DNA of 64,000 nucleotides from Cryobacterium sp. PH29-G1 (GCF_030063365.1 NZ_JASISY010000001.1:434001-498000), one strand, 5' to 3'. Shown: positions 38,600 to 47,126, counted from the first letter of the stretch. Numbers and translations are program-made. Notes: generated by a model not told the origin, from the sequence alone.

Positions 38600-39357
38600 G
38601 GGGCATCCTGATTCGATCGGGCGTAACCGAGGGTGAGCTTCGTGTCGATCAGGTGATAAATGTTTCTCCTGATGTGTTCAAGGACCAGATTTCCGGCCTT
38701 CGCTGGTTGGTCCTGGGCCACGGCTCGAACGAGCTCCAAGTGTTCCGCAGTTGCGGGCTCTGGGTCAAGTGCGGCGGCGATCGGGGTCCACAGCTGCTGA
38801 ACAGTCTCTTCCTGCAGCCGAATTTCGGCATTGGCCAGTCTCGGTGATTGAGCAGACACGGCCAACTCAATGTGGAACCGGCTGTCAGCCAATGCGCGCC
38901 CTTCGGGACTCGTGGCCAACACCAATGCCCGTGCCAGCTCCTGAAGTCGTTCGACATCGTGTGCTTCGGCACGCTCACAGGCCAGACGGATGATCGCGGC
39001 GGCTACCGCTGCCTGCTCGTCACCGATGTCGCGTATCTCCGAAATGGAGGTCGAGAGAAACCACTCCCGGATGCTGTCGGTCTGGGGCCGAGGCTGAGTA
39101 ACCACAAAGGTTCCCCCGCTTCGACCGCGACGCGTCTCGACGACCCCCTGCTCCCGCAGCTCCGCCAGAGCTTCGCGCAAAGTCGCCCCGCCAACCCCGA
39201 ACATTTCCGACAGCGCGGCTTCGGGTGGCAGGCGTTCACCGACTTTGAGCAAGCCGAGACGGATGGCCGTGGTGATTCTGTCGACGATCGCGTCGGCCCG
39301 CTCGATTTCCGGCAGAGAGCGATAGATCTGCGACTGGAAGGGGGTCGGAATGACCAA
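38596..39357 (-). CDS. FadR-type GntR-family regulator
   Basis: 253-residue regulator: N-terminal winged helix (GERLPPEAALSEMFGVGGATLREALAELREQGVVE) shown here only by position about residues 40-75, then an FCD-type helical ligand domain containing a His in RFHIELAVSAQSP. The start is TTG 39357; no in-frame ATG is close. It is divergent from hxlB with 283 bp between and coupled to the Cache gene, so it is a candidate regulator of the formaldehyde-fixation operon. Confidence 0.87.
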   Translation of the reverse strand: MVIPTPFQSQIYRSLPEIERADAIVDRITTAIRLGLLKVGERLPPEAALSEMFGVGGATLREALAELREQGVVETRRGRSGGTFVVTQPRPQTDSIREWFLSTSISEIRDIGDEQAAVAAAIIRLACERAEAHDVERLQELARALVLATSPEGRALADSRFHIELAVSAQSPRLANAEIRLQEETVQQLWTPIAAALDPEPATAEHLELVRAVAQDQPAKAGNLVLEHIRRNIYHLIDTKLTLGYARSNQDAP

Positions 39358-39510
39358 GAGTCTGCGCTTTCGAATATGGGCGACGGGTGGAGTCGTATTA
39401 CGCAGTCCGGCCGGTACAGAAGGACTGTGATTCTTTCTTAGAGTCTATGCAATAAAACCTTCAGCACCAGAGTTTTCAGGGTTCCGGTAGCCGCCACGCC
39501 CACGGCCCTA

Positions 39511-39659
39511 TCCGAAGGTGTAGGCAGAACCGTCAGAAAACAGTGTTACCCCTGCCCCGTCGCTTCGAGATTATGAATCACAACCAGAAAGCATCCTGCG
39601 GCCGCTCCCGGCCGAGTGACCGAATCGAAGGGGACATATCGTGAATCCGACAGCAAATG
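39511..39659 (+). promoter_or_regulatory. Duplicated promoter/leader of the hxlBA operon
   Basis: Two blocks here are repeated at 51703-51850 in front of tkt: a 47-bp block (39511-39557) with a direct repeat CAGAACC/GTCAGAAAA and CAGTGTTACCCCT, and a 61-bp block (39599-39659) covering a CGGCCG...CGGCCG hairpin, the ribosome binding site AAGGGGA, the GTG start and the first six codons. The shared blocks are probably the promoter/operator and 5' leader that co-regulate both operons. Confidence 0.75.
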
Positions 39660-40240
39660 CAACACGAACCGGGTACAGCACCGCAGCTGACATTGCGCGC
39701 AACCTGTCGCTCGTCAGGGACGAGATCGCTGATACCTCGGCGAAGATCGACGAACAACAGGTCGCCGACCTCGCCGGCCTCCTCAGCCAGCCGGGTCGGG
39801 TATTCGTCGCCGGTGCGGGTCGAAGTGGCCTGGTCTTGCGAATGGCCGGCATGCGGCTGATGCACCTTGGTCTGACGGTGCACATCGCCGGCGACACCAC
39901 CACGCCGGCAATCAGCGCCGGCGACCTGCTTCTGGTCGCCTCCGGCTCGGGAACGACCTCGGGCGTGGTCAAGTCGGCCGAAACAGCGGCCAAGGCTGGA
40001 GCGCGAATTGCCGCGTTCACGACCAACGCAGACTCACCGCTCGCTGCACTCGCCGACGCCCTGGTGATCATTCCCGCCGTGCAGAAGACCGACCACGGCT
40101 CCAGCGTTTCTCGCCAGTACTCCGGATCCCTGTTTGAACAGGTGCTCTTCCTCGCCACCGAGGCCGTCTTCCAGTCGCTCTGGGACAACGCCGACGAACC
40201 GGCCGAACAGCTCTGGCTCCGGCACGCCAACCTCGAATAA
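39641..40240 (+). CDS. hxlB: 6-phospho-3-hexuloisomerase
   Basis: Second enzyme of the ribulose monophosphate pathway, isomerising hexulose-6-phosphate to fructose 6-phosphate in the cytosol. 199 residues with a SIS sugar-isomerase domain: VFVAGAGRSGLVLRM at the phosphate loop, LLVASGSGTTSGVV, and the C-terminal DHGSSVSRQYSGSLFEQ, which matches the family. GTG 39641 follows AAGGGGACA. The N-terminal VNPTAN is shared with transketolase downstream. It forms an operon with hxlA. Confidence 0.95.
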   Translation: MNPTANATRTGYSTAADIARNLSLVRDEIADTSAKIDEQQVADLAGLLSQPGRVFVAGAGRSGLVLRMAGMRLMHLGLTVHIAGDTTTPAISAGDLLLVASGSGTTSGVVKSAETAAKAGARIAAFTTNADSPLAALADALVIIPAVQKTDHGSSVSRQYSGSLFEQVLFLATEAVFQSLWDNADEPAEQLWLRHANLE

Positions 40241-40298
40241 CCGAGGCCTCAAAGTTTTCCCACCCCACCGCAATTCCCAACAGAAAGTAGAAAACATC

Positions 40299-40943
40299 AT
40301 GAAGCTCCAAGTTGCAATGGACCTGCTCACCATCGAAGACGCCCTCACACTGGCCGGCCAGGTCGCCGAGTACGTCGACATCATTGAGCTCGGCACCCCG
40401 CTGATCAAGGCTGCCGGCCTTGCGGTCGTCACGGCCGTCAAGAACGCTCACCCGGACAAGCTCGTCTTCGCTGACATGAAGACCATGGACGCCGGCGAGC
40501 TCGAGGCCGACATCGCATTCAAGGCCGGCGCTGACCTGGTTTCCATCCTCGGCACCGCCGATGACTCCACCATCGCCGGCGCCGTCAAGGCAGCCAAGGC
40601 TCACAACAAGGGCATCGTCGTCGACCTCATCGGCGTGGAAGACAAGGTCACCCGCGCCAAGGAAGCCCGCACTCTCGGCGCAAAATTCGTCGAGATGCAC
40701 GCTGGCCTCGACGAGCAGGCCAAGCCCGGCTACGACCTGACCGGTCTGCTCCGCGCCGGCGAAGAGGCCCGCGTTCCGTTCTCGGTCGCTGGTGGCGTGA
40801 ACCTCAGCACCATCGAGGCCGTCCAGCGTGCCGGTGCCGAAGTGGCCGTCGTTGGTGGCTCCATCTACAGCGCAGCCGACCCGGCACAGGCAGCCAAGGA
40901 CCTCCGCGACGCCATCGTCGGCTCCCTCGCAGCCATCGGCTAG
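40299..40943 (+). CDS. hxlA: 3-hexulose-6-phosphate synthase
   Basis: Condenses formaldehyde with ribulose 5-phosphate to hexulose 6-phosphate; key enzyme of RuMP formaldehyde fixation. 214 residues, the usual size for the free-standing enzyme, with an orotidine-decarboxylase-like barrel. Landmarks: QVAMDLLTIEDAL, IELGTPLI, VFADMKTMDAGELEA (catalytic Asp/Lys) and VAGGVN with the phosphate site VGGSIY. ATG 40299 lies 58 bp after hxlB. In bacteria without methylotrophy the pair serves detoxification; here the surrounding genes favour growth on C1 units. Confidence 0.96.
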   Translation: MKLQVAMDLLTIEDALTLAGQVAEYVDIIELGTPLIKAAGLAVVTAVKNAHPDKLVFADMKTMDAGELEADIAFKAGADLVSILGTADDSTIAGAVKAAKAHNKGIVVDLIGVEDKVTRAKEARTLGAKFVEMHAGLDEQAKPGYDLTGLLRAGEEARVPFSVAGGVNLSTIEAVQRAGAEVAVVGGSIYSAADPAQAAKDLRDAIVGSLAAIG

Positions 40944-40958
40944 TCATCCGATGACCTA

Positions 40959-41000
40959 CTCGTACTGCCCGCGGAGAAGCAGCACCGCGGGCAGTACGAG
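40959..41000 (+). terminator. Perfect 16-bp hairpin after hxlA
   Basis: Arms 40959-40974 and 40985-41000 are exact complements with a 10-base loop, 15 bp after the hxlA stop. Confidence 0.85.
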
Positions 41001-41122
41001 GTCGGCGCAAAGCCGGAGTCAAGAACCACCACGCACGGGAACATTCCGGGCAAAGCACGCCCTCAACGATGAGGGGTTGGCATTTTTCAGACCCCGAGAA
41101 ACTGGGAAGGAAGCTGTTCATC

Positions 41123-41329
41123 ATGCACTCTCACACTGAGCCTTTGGAAGTCTTCGTCACCCCTCCCACCCGACTCGACGAGATGCTCGACCATGCCGAG
41201 GCCCTGCTTCGGCAGATACCCCAACGGTGTGCCGGCATCCTGGTCACCCGCCATAACTTTTTTCGCTACACCCTCGCGCTCAGCGAAACCGTCCCCTTCG
41301 GGGAGACCCGCGAGCAGACACTTTCGTGA
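41123..41329 (+). CDS. Small conserved-looking protein upstream of zwf
   Basis: 68-residue acidic-to-neutral protein with no membrane segment. The C-terminal half (CAGILVTRHNFFRYTLALSE, then VPFGETRE) has the look of a small actinobacterial protein family, and the Leu/Glu-rich middle is a likely helix. ATG 41123 has GAAGGAAG upstream. It sits 46 bp before zwf and after the hxlA terminator, so it is probably the first gene of the zwf operon. Function unknown. Confidence 0.62.
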   Translation: MHSHTEPLEVFVTPPTRLDEMLDHAEALLRQIPQRCAGILVTRHNFFRYTLALSETVPFGETREQTLS

Positions 41330-41375
41330 CCGCCGGTCGCGGACCATATTGCCACGTCGACAGTTAGAAGCAACG

Positions 41376-42932
41376 ATGTCTGCTACTCACGCTGAAACGA
41401 GCGCGCGGTCCGGGTCTAATCCACTCCGGGACCCACGCGACCGCCGGCTGTCCCGCGTGGCGGGTCCGTCCTCCCTGGTACTCTTCGGTGTAACCGGGGA
41501 CCTGGCCCGCAAGAAACTGATGCCCGCCATGTACGACCTCGCGAACCGGGGACTCCTGCCGCCCAGTTTCGCGCTGGTGGGTTTCGGCCGTCGGGAGTGG
41601 AGCGACAACGATTTTGCCGCCGAGGTCAGGGAAACGGTCAAGGCCTACGCCCGCACCCCGTTTGACGAGACGGTATGGAACCAATTCGCCAAGGGAATCC
41701 GTTTTGTGCAGGGTGAGTTCGACGACGACGCTGCGTTCAAGCGGCTGGGAAAGACCATCGATGAACTCGATGAGCAGCGGGGAACGCGGGGAAACCACGC
41801 GTTTTACCTGTCCATCCCGCCGAAGGCGTTTGAGCAGGTCTGCCGCCAGCTGAGCAAGCATGGTTTGGCGCAGGCCGAGGGCGACAAGTGGCGGCGGGTG
41901 GTGATTGAGAAGCCGTTCGGGCACGATTTGGAGTCGGCCCGGCGGCTCAATGACATCGTGGAGACCGTTTTTCCGCCGAATGCGGTGTTCCGGATCGACC
42001 ACTACCTCGGGAAGGAAACGGTGCAGAACATTCTGGCGCTGCGCTTTGCGAACCAGTTGTTCGAACCGCTGTGGAATGCCAACTACGTGGACCACGTGCA
42101 GATCACCATGGCCGAAGATATCGGCACGGGCGGCCGGGCCGGATATTACGACGGCGTGGGCGCGGCACGTGACGTCATTCAGAACCACCTGTTGCAGCTG
42201 CTGGCCCTGACGGCGATGGAAGAACCCATCTCGTTCAACGCCGATGACCTGCGCGCGGAGAAGGAAAAGGTGCTGGCAGCGGTCAAACTTCCCGAGGATC
42301 TGTCCACCCATTCGGCACGCGGGCAGTTCGCCGGCGGTTGGCAGGGCGGTGAAAAGGTGGTCGGCTACCTCGACGAGGACGGTATCGCGGCCGGGTCGAC
42401 GACGGAAACCTACGCCGCAGTCCGGGTCGATATCCACACCCGTCGCTGGGCGGGTGTGCCGTTCTATCTGCGTGCCGGAAAGCGGCTGGGTCGCCGGGTG
42501 ACGGAAATCGCCGTCGTTTTCAAGCGCGCCCCCAACCTGCTGTTCCGCGATCACGGGGAGGACGATTTCTGCCAGAACGCCGTGGTGATCCGGGTGCAGC
42601 CCGATGAGGGTGCAACGATCCGGTTCGGTTCGAAGGTTCCCGGAACGCAGATGGAGGTGCGCGACGTGACCATGGACTTTGGCTACGGGCACTCGTTTAC
42701 CGAATCCAGCCCGGAAGCATACGAGCGGCTCATCCTGGACGTGTTGCTCGGCGAACCACCGCTGTTCCCCCGGCATCAAGAAGTTGAACACTCGTGGAAG
42801 ATCTTGGATCCGTTCGAAAAATACTGGGCAAGCCTCGGCGAACAGCCCGAGGCCTACGCCCCCGGAAGCTGGGGACCAGCCTCGGCCGATGCAATGCTCG
42901 CGCGCGATGGACGAACCTGGAGACGGCCATGA
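41376..42932 (+). CDS. zwf: Glucose-6-phosphate 1-dehydrogenase
   Basis: Oxidises glucose 6-phosphate to 6-phosphogluconolactone with NADP+ (or NAD+). 518 residues, full length. The cofactor fingerprint is VLFGVTGDLARKK, and the substrate/catalytic motif FRIDHYLGKE contains the catalytic His. With Gnd it completes the oxidative, dissimilatory RuMP cycle. Its stop overlaps the opcA start (ATGA). Confidence 0.97.
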   Translation: MSATHAETSARSGSNPLRDPRDRRLSRVAGPSSLVLFGVTGDLARKKLMPAMYDLANRGLLPPSFALVGFGRREWSDNDFAAEVRETVKAYARTPFDETVWNQFAKGIRFVQGEFDDDAAFKRLGKTIDELDEQRGTRGNHAFYLSIPPKAFEQVCRQLSKHGLAQAEGDKWRRVVIEKPFGHDLESARRLNDIVETVFPPNAVFRIDHYLGKETVQNILALRFANQLFEPLWNANYVDHVQITMAEDIGTGGRAGYYDGVGAARDVIQNHLLQLLALTAMEEPISFNADDLRAEKEKVLAAVKLPEDLSTHSARGQFAGGWQGGEKVVGYLDEDGIAAGSTTETYAAVRVDIHTRRWAGVPFYLRAGKRLGRRVTEIAVVFKRAPNLLFRDHGEDDFCQNAVVIRVQPDEGATIRFGSKVPGTQMEVRDVTMDFGYGHSFTESSPEAYERLILDVLLGEPPLFPRHQEVEHSWKILDPFEKYWASLGEQPEAYAPGSWGPASADAMLARDGRTWRRP

Positions 42933-43921
42933 TTGTAGATCTTCCCGACACCACAACCTCCCTGATTTCCAAGAGGCTCATGTCTTTGCGCGAGCAGGGC
43001 GGGGTGATCGCACTGGGACGCGTGCTCACCCTGGTCGTCGTGACCAAGTCCGGTTCCGAGGAGGAGGCGATCGAAGCGGCCAACGACGCCAGCCGGGAAC
43101 ACCCCTGTCGGATCATCGTTCTCGCGGACGCCGGTGCCGAGGCGCCGACCCGCCTGGACGCGCAGATCCGCGTGGGTGGTGACGCCGGCGCGTCCGAAGT
43201 GATCGTGCTTCGCGGCGCCGGTGAGCTCTCCGAAGAAAGCGAATCCCTGGTGTCCGCGCTGCTCCTGCCGGACGCACCCATTGTGGCCTGGTGGCCGTAC
43301 GGCGCCCCCAAGAACGCGGGCGAGACGTCGATCGGACGCATGGCGCACCGCCGGATCACCGACTCGGCCAACGAGGAAAACCCGCAGCAGGCCCTGGAAA
43401 ACATTCGGATGACCTACCGGGCCGGTGACACCGACCTCGCCTGGACCCGCCTGACCACGTGGCGGATCCAGCTGGCCGCCGTACTGGACCAGGTGGATTC
43501 CGCCCCTGTCACGGCCGTCACCGTGGAAGGCGCTGCAGATTCCCCCAGCACCCTGCTGCTGGCGGCGTGGCTCGAGTTGTCCCTGCAGGTTCCGGTGACC
43601 GTGCTGGCTGCGCGGGCCGGGATGGGCATGCGTCGTGTGCGGCTCTGCCGCGGAACCGGGGACGTTGTGCTGTTTCGTTCCGGTCAGTCGGTGGCTGAAC
43701 TCACTCAACCCGGACAGCCGGCGCAGCGGATCTCACTGCCGCGCCGCACCCTGCGGCTCTGCCTGGCCGAGGAACTCCGCCGACTGGACCCCGACGAGGT
43801 CTTCGGCGAAACGGTTCGTGGACTGGGCACCACCCGGGTATATCAGGACAGCCAGCTGACGCTGACGGGCACCCCCACGCGAGTACATGACCGGGATCGT
43901 CCGGCTCTCCTCGCCGTCTAG
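42929..43921 (+). CDS. opcA: Glucose-6-phosphate dehydrogenase assembly protein OpcA
   Basis: 330-residue actinobacterial/cyanobacterial partner protein that activates or assembles Zwf. Recognisable by the segment CRIIVLAD, the middle WWPYGAPKNAG and position directly after zwf with an ATGA overlap. No catalytic motif is expected. Confidence 0.93.
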   Translation: MIVDLPDTTTSLISKRLMSLREQGGVIALGRVLTLVVVTKSGSEEEAIEAANDASREHPCRIIVLADAGAEAPTRLDAQIRVGGDAGASEVIVLRGAGELSEESESLVSALLLPDAPIVAWWPYGAPKNAGETSIGRMAHRRITDSANEENPQQALENIRMTYRAGDTDLAWTRLTTWRIQLAAVLDQVDSAPVTAVTVEGAADSPSTLLLAAWLELSLQVPVTVLAARAGMGMRRVRLCRGTGDVVLFRSGQSVAELTQPGQPAQRISLPRRTLRLCLAEELRRLDPDEVFGETVRGLGTTRVYQDSQLTLTGTPTRVHDRDRPALLAV

Positions 43922-43959
43922 GCCTGAATCCACAACGAAAGCGATCCAGGAGGACGTTG

Positions 43960-44952
43960 ATGATGACTGAACGGTTGATAGACGGATACGACGGTGTGCT
44001 CGCGGACTTGGACGGCGTCGTGTACACCGGACCGCGAGCAATCGACGGGGCATCAGAGGCCCTGAAACAGCTCGCCGTGGAAGGCAAGAGTCTCGCCTAC
44101 GTGACGAACAATGCGTCCCGCTCGTCCGAACAGGTGGCGGCCCATCTCCGAGAGCTGGGAGTTCCAGCCAGAGCTGAGCAGGTGTTCGGTTCAGCCCTGG
44201 CCGGTGCCGAGCTGCTGGCCGGACTGGTTGCGGCCGGGTCGGCAATCCTGGTCATCGGGAGCGTGAGTCTCGTGGACGCCGTCCGAGCCCAAGGGCTCAA
44301 CGTCGTCGGCACTGCCCATGCCCAACCGGATGCCGTCATTCAGGGCTTCTCGCCCGATCTGGGATGGAAGGACCTGGCGGAGGCCGCCTACGCGGTGGGC
44401 GCGGGTGCGGTTTGGGTTGCGACGAACACCGATATGTCCCTTCCGCAAGAGCGCGGGATCGCCCCGGGGAACGGTGCCCTCGTGGCCGCGATTACCGCGG
44501 CCACCGGGAGGTCACCGTTGGTCGCGGGAAAGCCAGGGGCCGCCCTCTTCGAGACCGCGGCTCGTCACTCTGGTCTCGAGCGGGCGATTGTGGTGGGGGA
44601 CCGGCTGGACACCGATATCCTCGGTGGGAACCGCGCGGGGATGGCCACAGCGCTCGTTCTCACGGGCATAGACTCGGTCCGCACGGCCTTGGCAGCACGG
44701 GTGGATGAGCGCCCCGACTATTTGATCGGCTCCCTCGGGGAGCTCTACGAAAAGTATCCGGCGGTGACGCTCGACGGGGTCTCGTATTCCTGCGGTCGGA
44801 CAGTGGCCTCGGTCACCGATTCGATGGTGACCATCAGCGGACGCGAGGATGACCTCGACAGCTGGCGTGCCGCGTGCGCTGCGTGGTGGGCTGCCTATCC
44901 CGAGGCGATCCCGGCGGCGGCACCACAGGTAGCCTTCGCGACCGCTCGTTAG
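43960..44952 (+). CDS. HAD-IIA family sugar phosphatase
   Basis: 330-residue HAD phosphatase of the NagD/p-nitrophenyl phosphatase type. Motif I is LADLDGVVY, motif II VTNNASRS, motif III lysine in VAGKPGAALF, and motif IV VVGDRLDTDILGGN. ATG 43960 follows a strong CCAGGAGGA. As the last gene of the zwf operon it might dephosphorylate a sugar phosphate or a wasteful side product such as phosphoglycolate. The substrate is not known. Confidence 0.88.
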   Translation: MMTERLIDGYDGVLADLDGVVYTGPRAIDGASEALKQLAVEGKSLAYVTNNASRSSEQVAAHLRELGVPARAEQVFGSALAGAELLAGLVAAGSAILVIGSVSLVDAVRAQGLNVVGTAHAQPDAVIQGFSPDLGWKDLAEAAYAVGAGAVWVATNTDMSLPQERGIAPGNGALVAAITAATGRSPLVAGKPGAALFETAARHSGLERAIVVGDRLDTDILGGNRAGMATALVLTGIDSVRTALAARVDERPDYLIGSLGELYEKYPAVTLDGVSYSCGRTVASVTDSMVTISGREDDLDSWRAACAAWWAAYPEAIPAAAPQVAFATAR

Positions 44953-44977
44953 GCCCGTGGCATCCACTCTCCGCACC

Positions 44978-45014
44978 CAGCAGGGCCGTACTCAACCCGA
45001 GTACGGCCCTGCTG
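44978..45014. terminator. Perfect 16-bp hairpin between convergent operons
   Basis: Arms 44978-44993 and 44999-45014 are exact complements around a 5-base loop. It lies between the HAD gene and the convergent monooxygenase gene and can stop both. Confidence 0.88.
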
Positions 45015-45033
45015 GACGGGGGAGGGCCAGCAA

Positions 45034-46434
45034 TTACCTCGCGGCCAGGATATCGTCGACAGCCTCAGGCGTGCTGGTGTCCACTTCCTGCGACGGGCCA
45101 TTCAGGTAGCGCGCCATGGAGTCATCCATCGCGTTGAGCCAGCGTGTGTGGTGCTTGGCGGCCATGGTGCCGGTGACGACGGATCGGTGCAGCATGTCCC
45201 GGTATCCCAGGATGTCCGTTTCCTTGTGGTGCATCCAGTCCTTGAACAGTTGGGAGACAGCGTCGAGGTCGAAGGAAGGGTAATCCGTTGAGGCAATGAG
45301 CTCCCGCAGGTAGTCCGTCTGAAAGTCAGCCTCAGCGTTATGATCCGGCAGTGCGGCCAGGCGCTCAATCCAGAGCTGGATGTTCGCCTCGCGCTCGGCC
45401 AGGGACGGCAGCACGATCGCTCCGGTCATGACGTCGCGGGCGTACCACGCCTGCGCGTCAAACATATTGAACGTGTAGTACTGGTCCTGTGCGCCCAGAT
45501 AGAACAGGTTGGTGTTCTGCTGCCACACCACTCCCTTATATAGGTTGGCCGGGTACAGCACGTTTGCGGACTTCAGCGACAGCTCGCTGGGGAGGAACGG
45601 GTACTTGTGCTGGTAGCCGGTGCACAGCACGACGGCGTCGAAGTCACCCTGGGTGCCGTCGCTGAAGTGTGCGGTACGGCCGACGAAGTGGGTGACGAGC
45701 GGGCGCTCCACGGTGTTCTCCGGCCAGACGTAGCCCATGGGCTTCGAGCGATAGCTCAACGTGATGGAGGCGGCGCCCATCTTGTGCGCCTGCATGCCGA
45801 TATCTTCAGCAGAATAGCTGCTCCCGATCATGAGCAGGTTCTTGCCATAGAAGCGCTCGGCGCCGCGAAAATCGTGTGCGTGCATAACCTCGCCCGGGAA
45901 CGTCTTGATCCCCGTGAACTCGGGAACTGAAGGCACGGAGAAGTGGCCGGTGGCCACCACGAGCTTGTCGAAAACGTGGGTCTCGGTGAGGTTGGTCTTG
46001 AGATCCTCGACCGTCAGTGTGAATTCCTGCGTGACCTCGTTGTAGCTGGTGTGGCGGGCGACAGTGTTGAACCGAACGTACTTGCGCACGTCGGACTTCT
46101 CCACGCGGCCCTTGATGTAGTCGAACAGAACCTCGCGGGACGGAAAGGAAGAGATGGCACGACCAAAGTGCTCGTCGAAGGAATAGTCCGAGAACTCCAG
46201 GCACTCCTTGGGCCCGTTGGACCACAGGTGCCGGTACATGCTCGTGTGCACCGGCTCACCATGAGCGTCCAGGCCGATGCGCCAGCTGCTGTTCCACTGC
46301 CCGCCCCAGTCGTCCTGCTTCTCGAAGCAGGTGATCTCGGGGATCGCGGCGCCCTTCTGGCGGGCTGACTCAAATGCTCGCAGTTGTGCCATCCCGCTGG
46401 GGCCCGCACCAATGATTCCAACTCGCAGTGACAT
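45034..46434 (-). CDS. tmm: Trimethylamine-monooxygenase-like flavin monooxygenase
   Basis: 466-residue class B flavin monooxygenase. It has the FAD motif GIIGAGPSGMAQLRAF, the NADPH motif MIGSSYSAEDIG, the FMO motif around FPGEVMHAHDF, and VVLCTGYQHKYPF. The segments HTSMYRHLWSNGPKE and QYYTFNMFDAQAWYARD closely resemble bacterial trimethylamine monooxygenase (Tmm), which turns trimethylamine into its N-oxide. ATG 46434 follows GGAGAAC. No trimethylamine-N-oxide demethylase is in the window, so the step that would feed the dimethylamine enzyme must be elsewhere, or the substrate differs (for example dimethylamine or another amine). Confidence 0.88.
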   Translation of the reverse strand: MSLRVGIIGAGPSGMAQLRAFESARQKGAAIPEITCFEKQDDWGGQWNSSWRIGLDAHGEPVHTSMYRHLWSNGPKECLEFSDYSFDEHFGRAISSFPSREVLFDYIKGRVEKSDVRKYVRFNTVARHTSYNEVTQEFTLTVEDLKTNLTETHVFDKLVVATGHFSVPSVPEFTGIKTFPGEVMHAHDFRGAERFYGKNLLMIGSSYSAEDIGMQAHKMGAASITLSYRSKPMGYVWPENTVERPLVTHFVGRTAHFSDGTQGDFDAVVLCTGYQHKYPFLPSELSLKSANVLYPANLYKGVVWQQNTNLFYLGAQDQYYTFNMFDAQAWYARDVMTGAIVLPSLAEREANIQLWIERLAALPDHNAEADFQTDYLRELIASTDYPSFDLDAVSQLFKDWMHHKETDILGYRDMLHRSVVTGTMAAKHHTRWLNAMDDSMARYLNGPSQEVDTSTPEAVDDILAAR

Positions 46435-46701
46435 GCTGTTCTCCTATTCCAATAGATAGCCGGGCCGCCGGTGTGCGGCAGAAAATGAATGACGCTACCT
46501 CTGAGGCAAGTGACCGTTTGATGCCGCACTGCGGTAGCGGGTGGTGCTTGTCGTACGTATATATAGGGGAGCGCCAATCCGGCCCTGAGCTGGTCCAGAA
46601 AATGGGTCGACAATTCGCCGGGCAACAGTGCCCGGGCAGAAAATGGATGCGCCGAAAGGCCGGCTGCATCGTCGTGACGCAGGGGTCAAAAACCCGATCC
46701 A
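46435..46701 (-). promoter_or_regulatory. Promoter region of the monooxygenase gene
   Basis: No gene seen. It holds a TATATATA stretch (46558-46565), rare in this DNA, about 125 bp upstream of the start on the minus strand. The upstream cupin gene ends in a terminator, so the monooxygenase must have its own promoter here. Confidence 0.5.
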
Positions 46702-46741
46702 GCGGGGCGCATCCGGTCGATGAGGAGCGGATGCGCCCCGC
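46702..46741 (-). terminator. Perfect 14-bp hairpin after cupin copy 2
   Basis: Arms 46702-46715 and 46728-46741 are exact complements with a 12-base loop, 7 bp after the cupin 2 stop. Confidence 0.8.
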
Positions 46742-47126
46742 ATGGTGGTTAGGGTGCGAAGGTGCGGTCGCCGGCGAAGAACCCGAGAGCGTAGTCGGGG
46801 GTTTCAAATTTGACGGTGGTGCCCTTGGGGAAGAAGAGTACGTCGCGCTCGGTGGCGCGGGTCACTTCGCCGGTGGACTGGTCGGTGAGGATGAATTCGC
46901 CCTTGATGACCACCTTCATCTCGTCGTAGGTGTAGGTGTACACCAGGGGCTCGGATGCCTTGAGTTCGAAGAATCCGGCGCTCATCACCGACCCTTCCGG
47001 GTTGGAGAGGGAGTCGCCGATGGCGGCGTCGCAGCCGGGCTCGTTCATCTTCGGAAGGTCGAGGTAGCCGCCTTCGACCTTGTAGATGGCGCCGGCCTTG
47101 GTGAGGGTGCCCAATACGGTTTCCAT
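46739..47126 (-). repeat. Duplicated segment, copy B
   Basis: Second copy of the 34081-34468 sequence. It contains the whole cupin gene and keeps the CCACCATGCG that in copy A is the dmmA start, although no dmmA follows here. Confidence 0.85.
46749..47126 (-). CDS. EutQ-like cupin, copy 2
   Basis: 125 residues, differing from copy 1 at one residue (Lys for Thr at position 27). The DNA is about 98% identical, and the differences include silent changes, so it is still under protein-level constraint or was recently copied. It precedes the Tmm-like gene but is closed by its own terminator. It probably responds to the upstream 36-bp operator-like sequence (47346-47381). Confidence 0.85.
   Translation of the reverse strand: METVLGTLTKAGAIYKVEGGYLDLPKMNEPGCDAAIGDSLSNPEGSVMSAGFFELKASEPLVYTYTYDEMKVVIKGEFILTDQSTGEVTRATERDVLFFPKGTTVKFETPDYALGFFAGDRTFAP

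Noticed and set aside
41364..42956. 530-codon open frame opposite zwf
   Set aside because: Exact shadow of zwf; no motif, and zwf is certain.
34081..47126. Composite transposon bounded by the two cupin copies
   Set aside because: The repeats contain only the cupin gene; no transposase, terminal inverted repeats or target-site duplication were seen.
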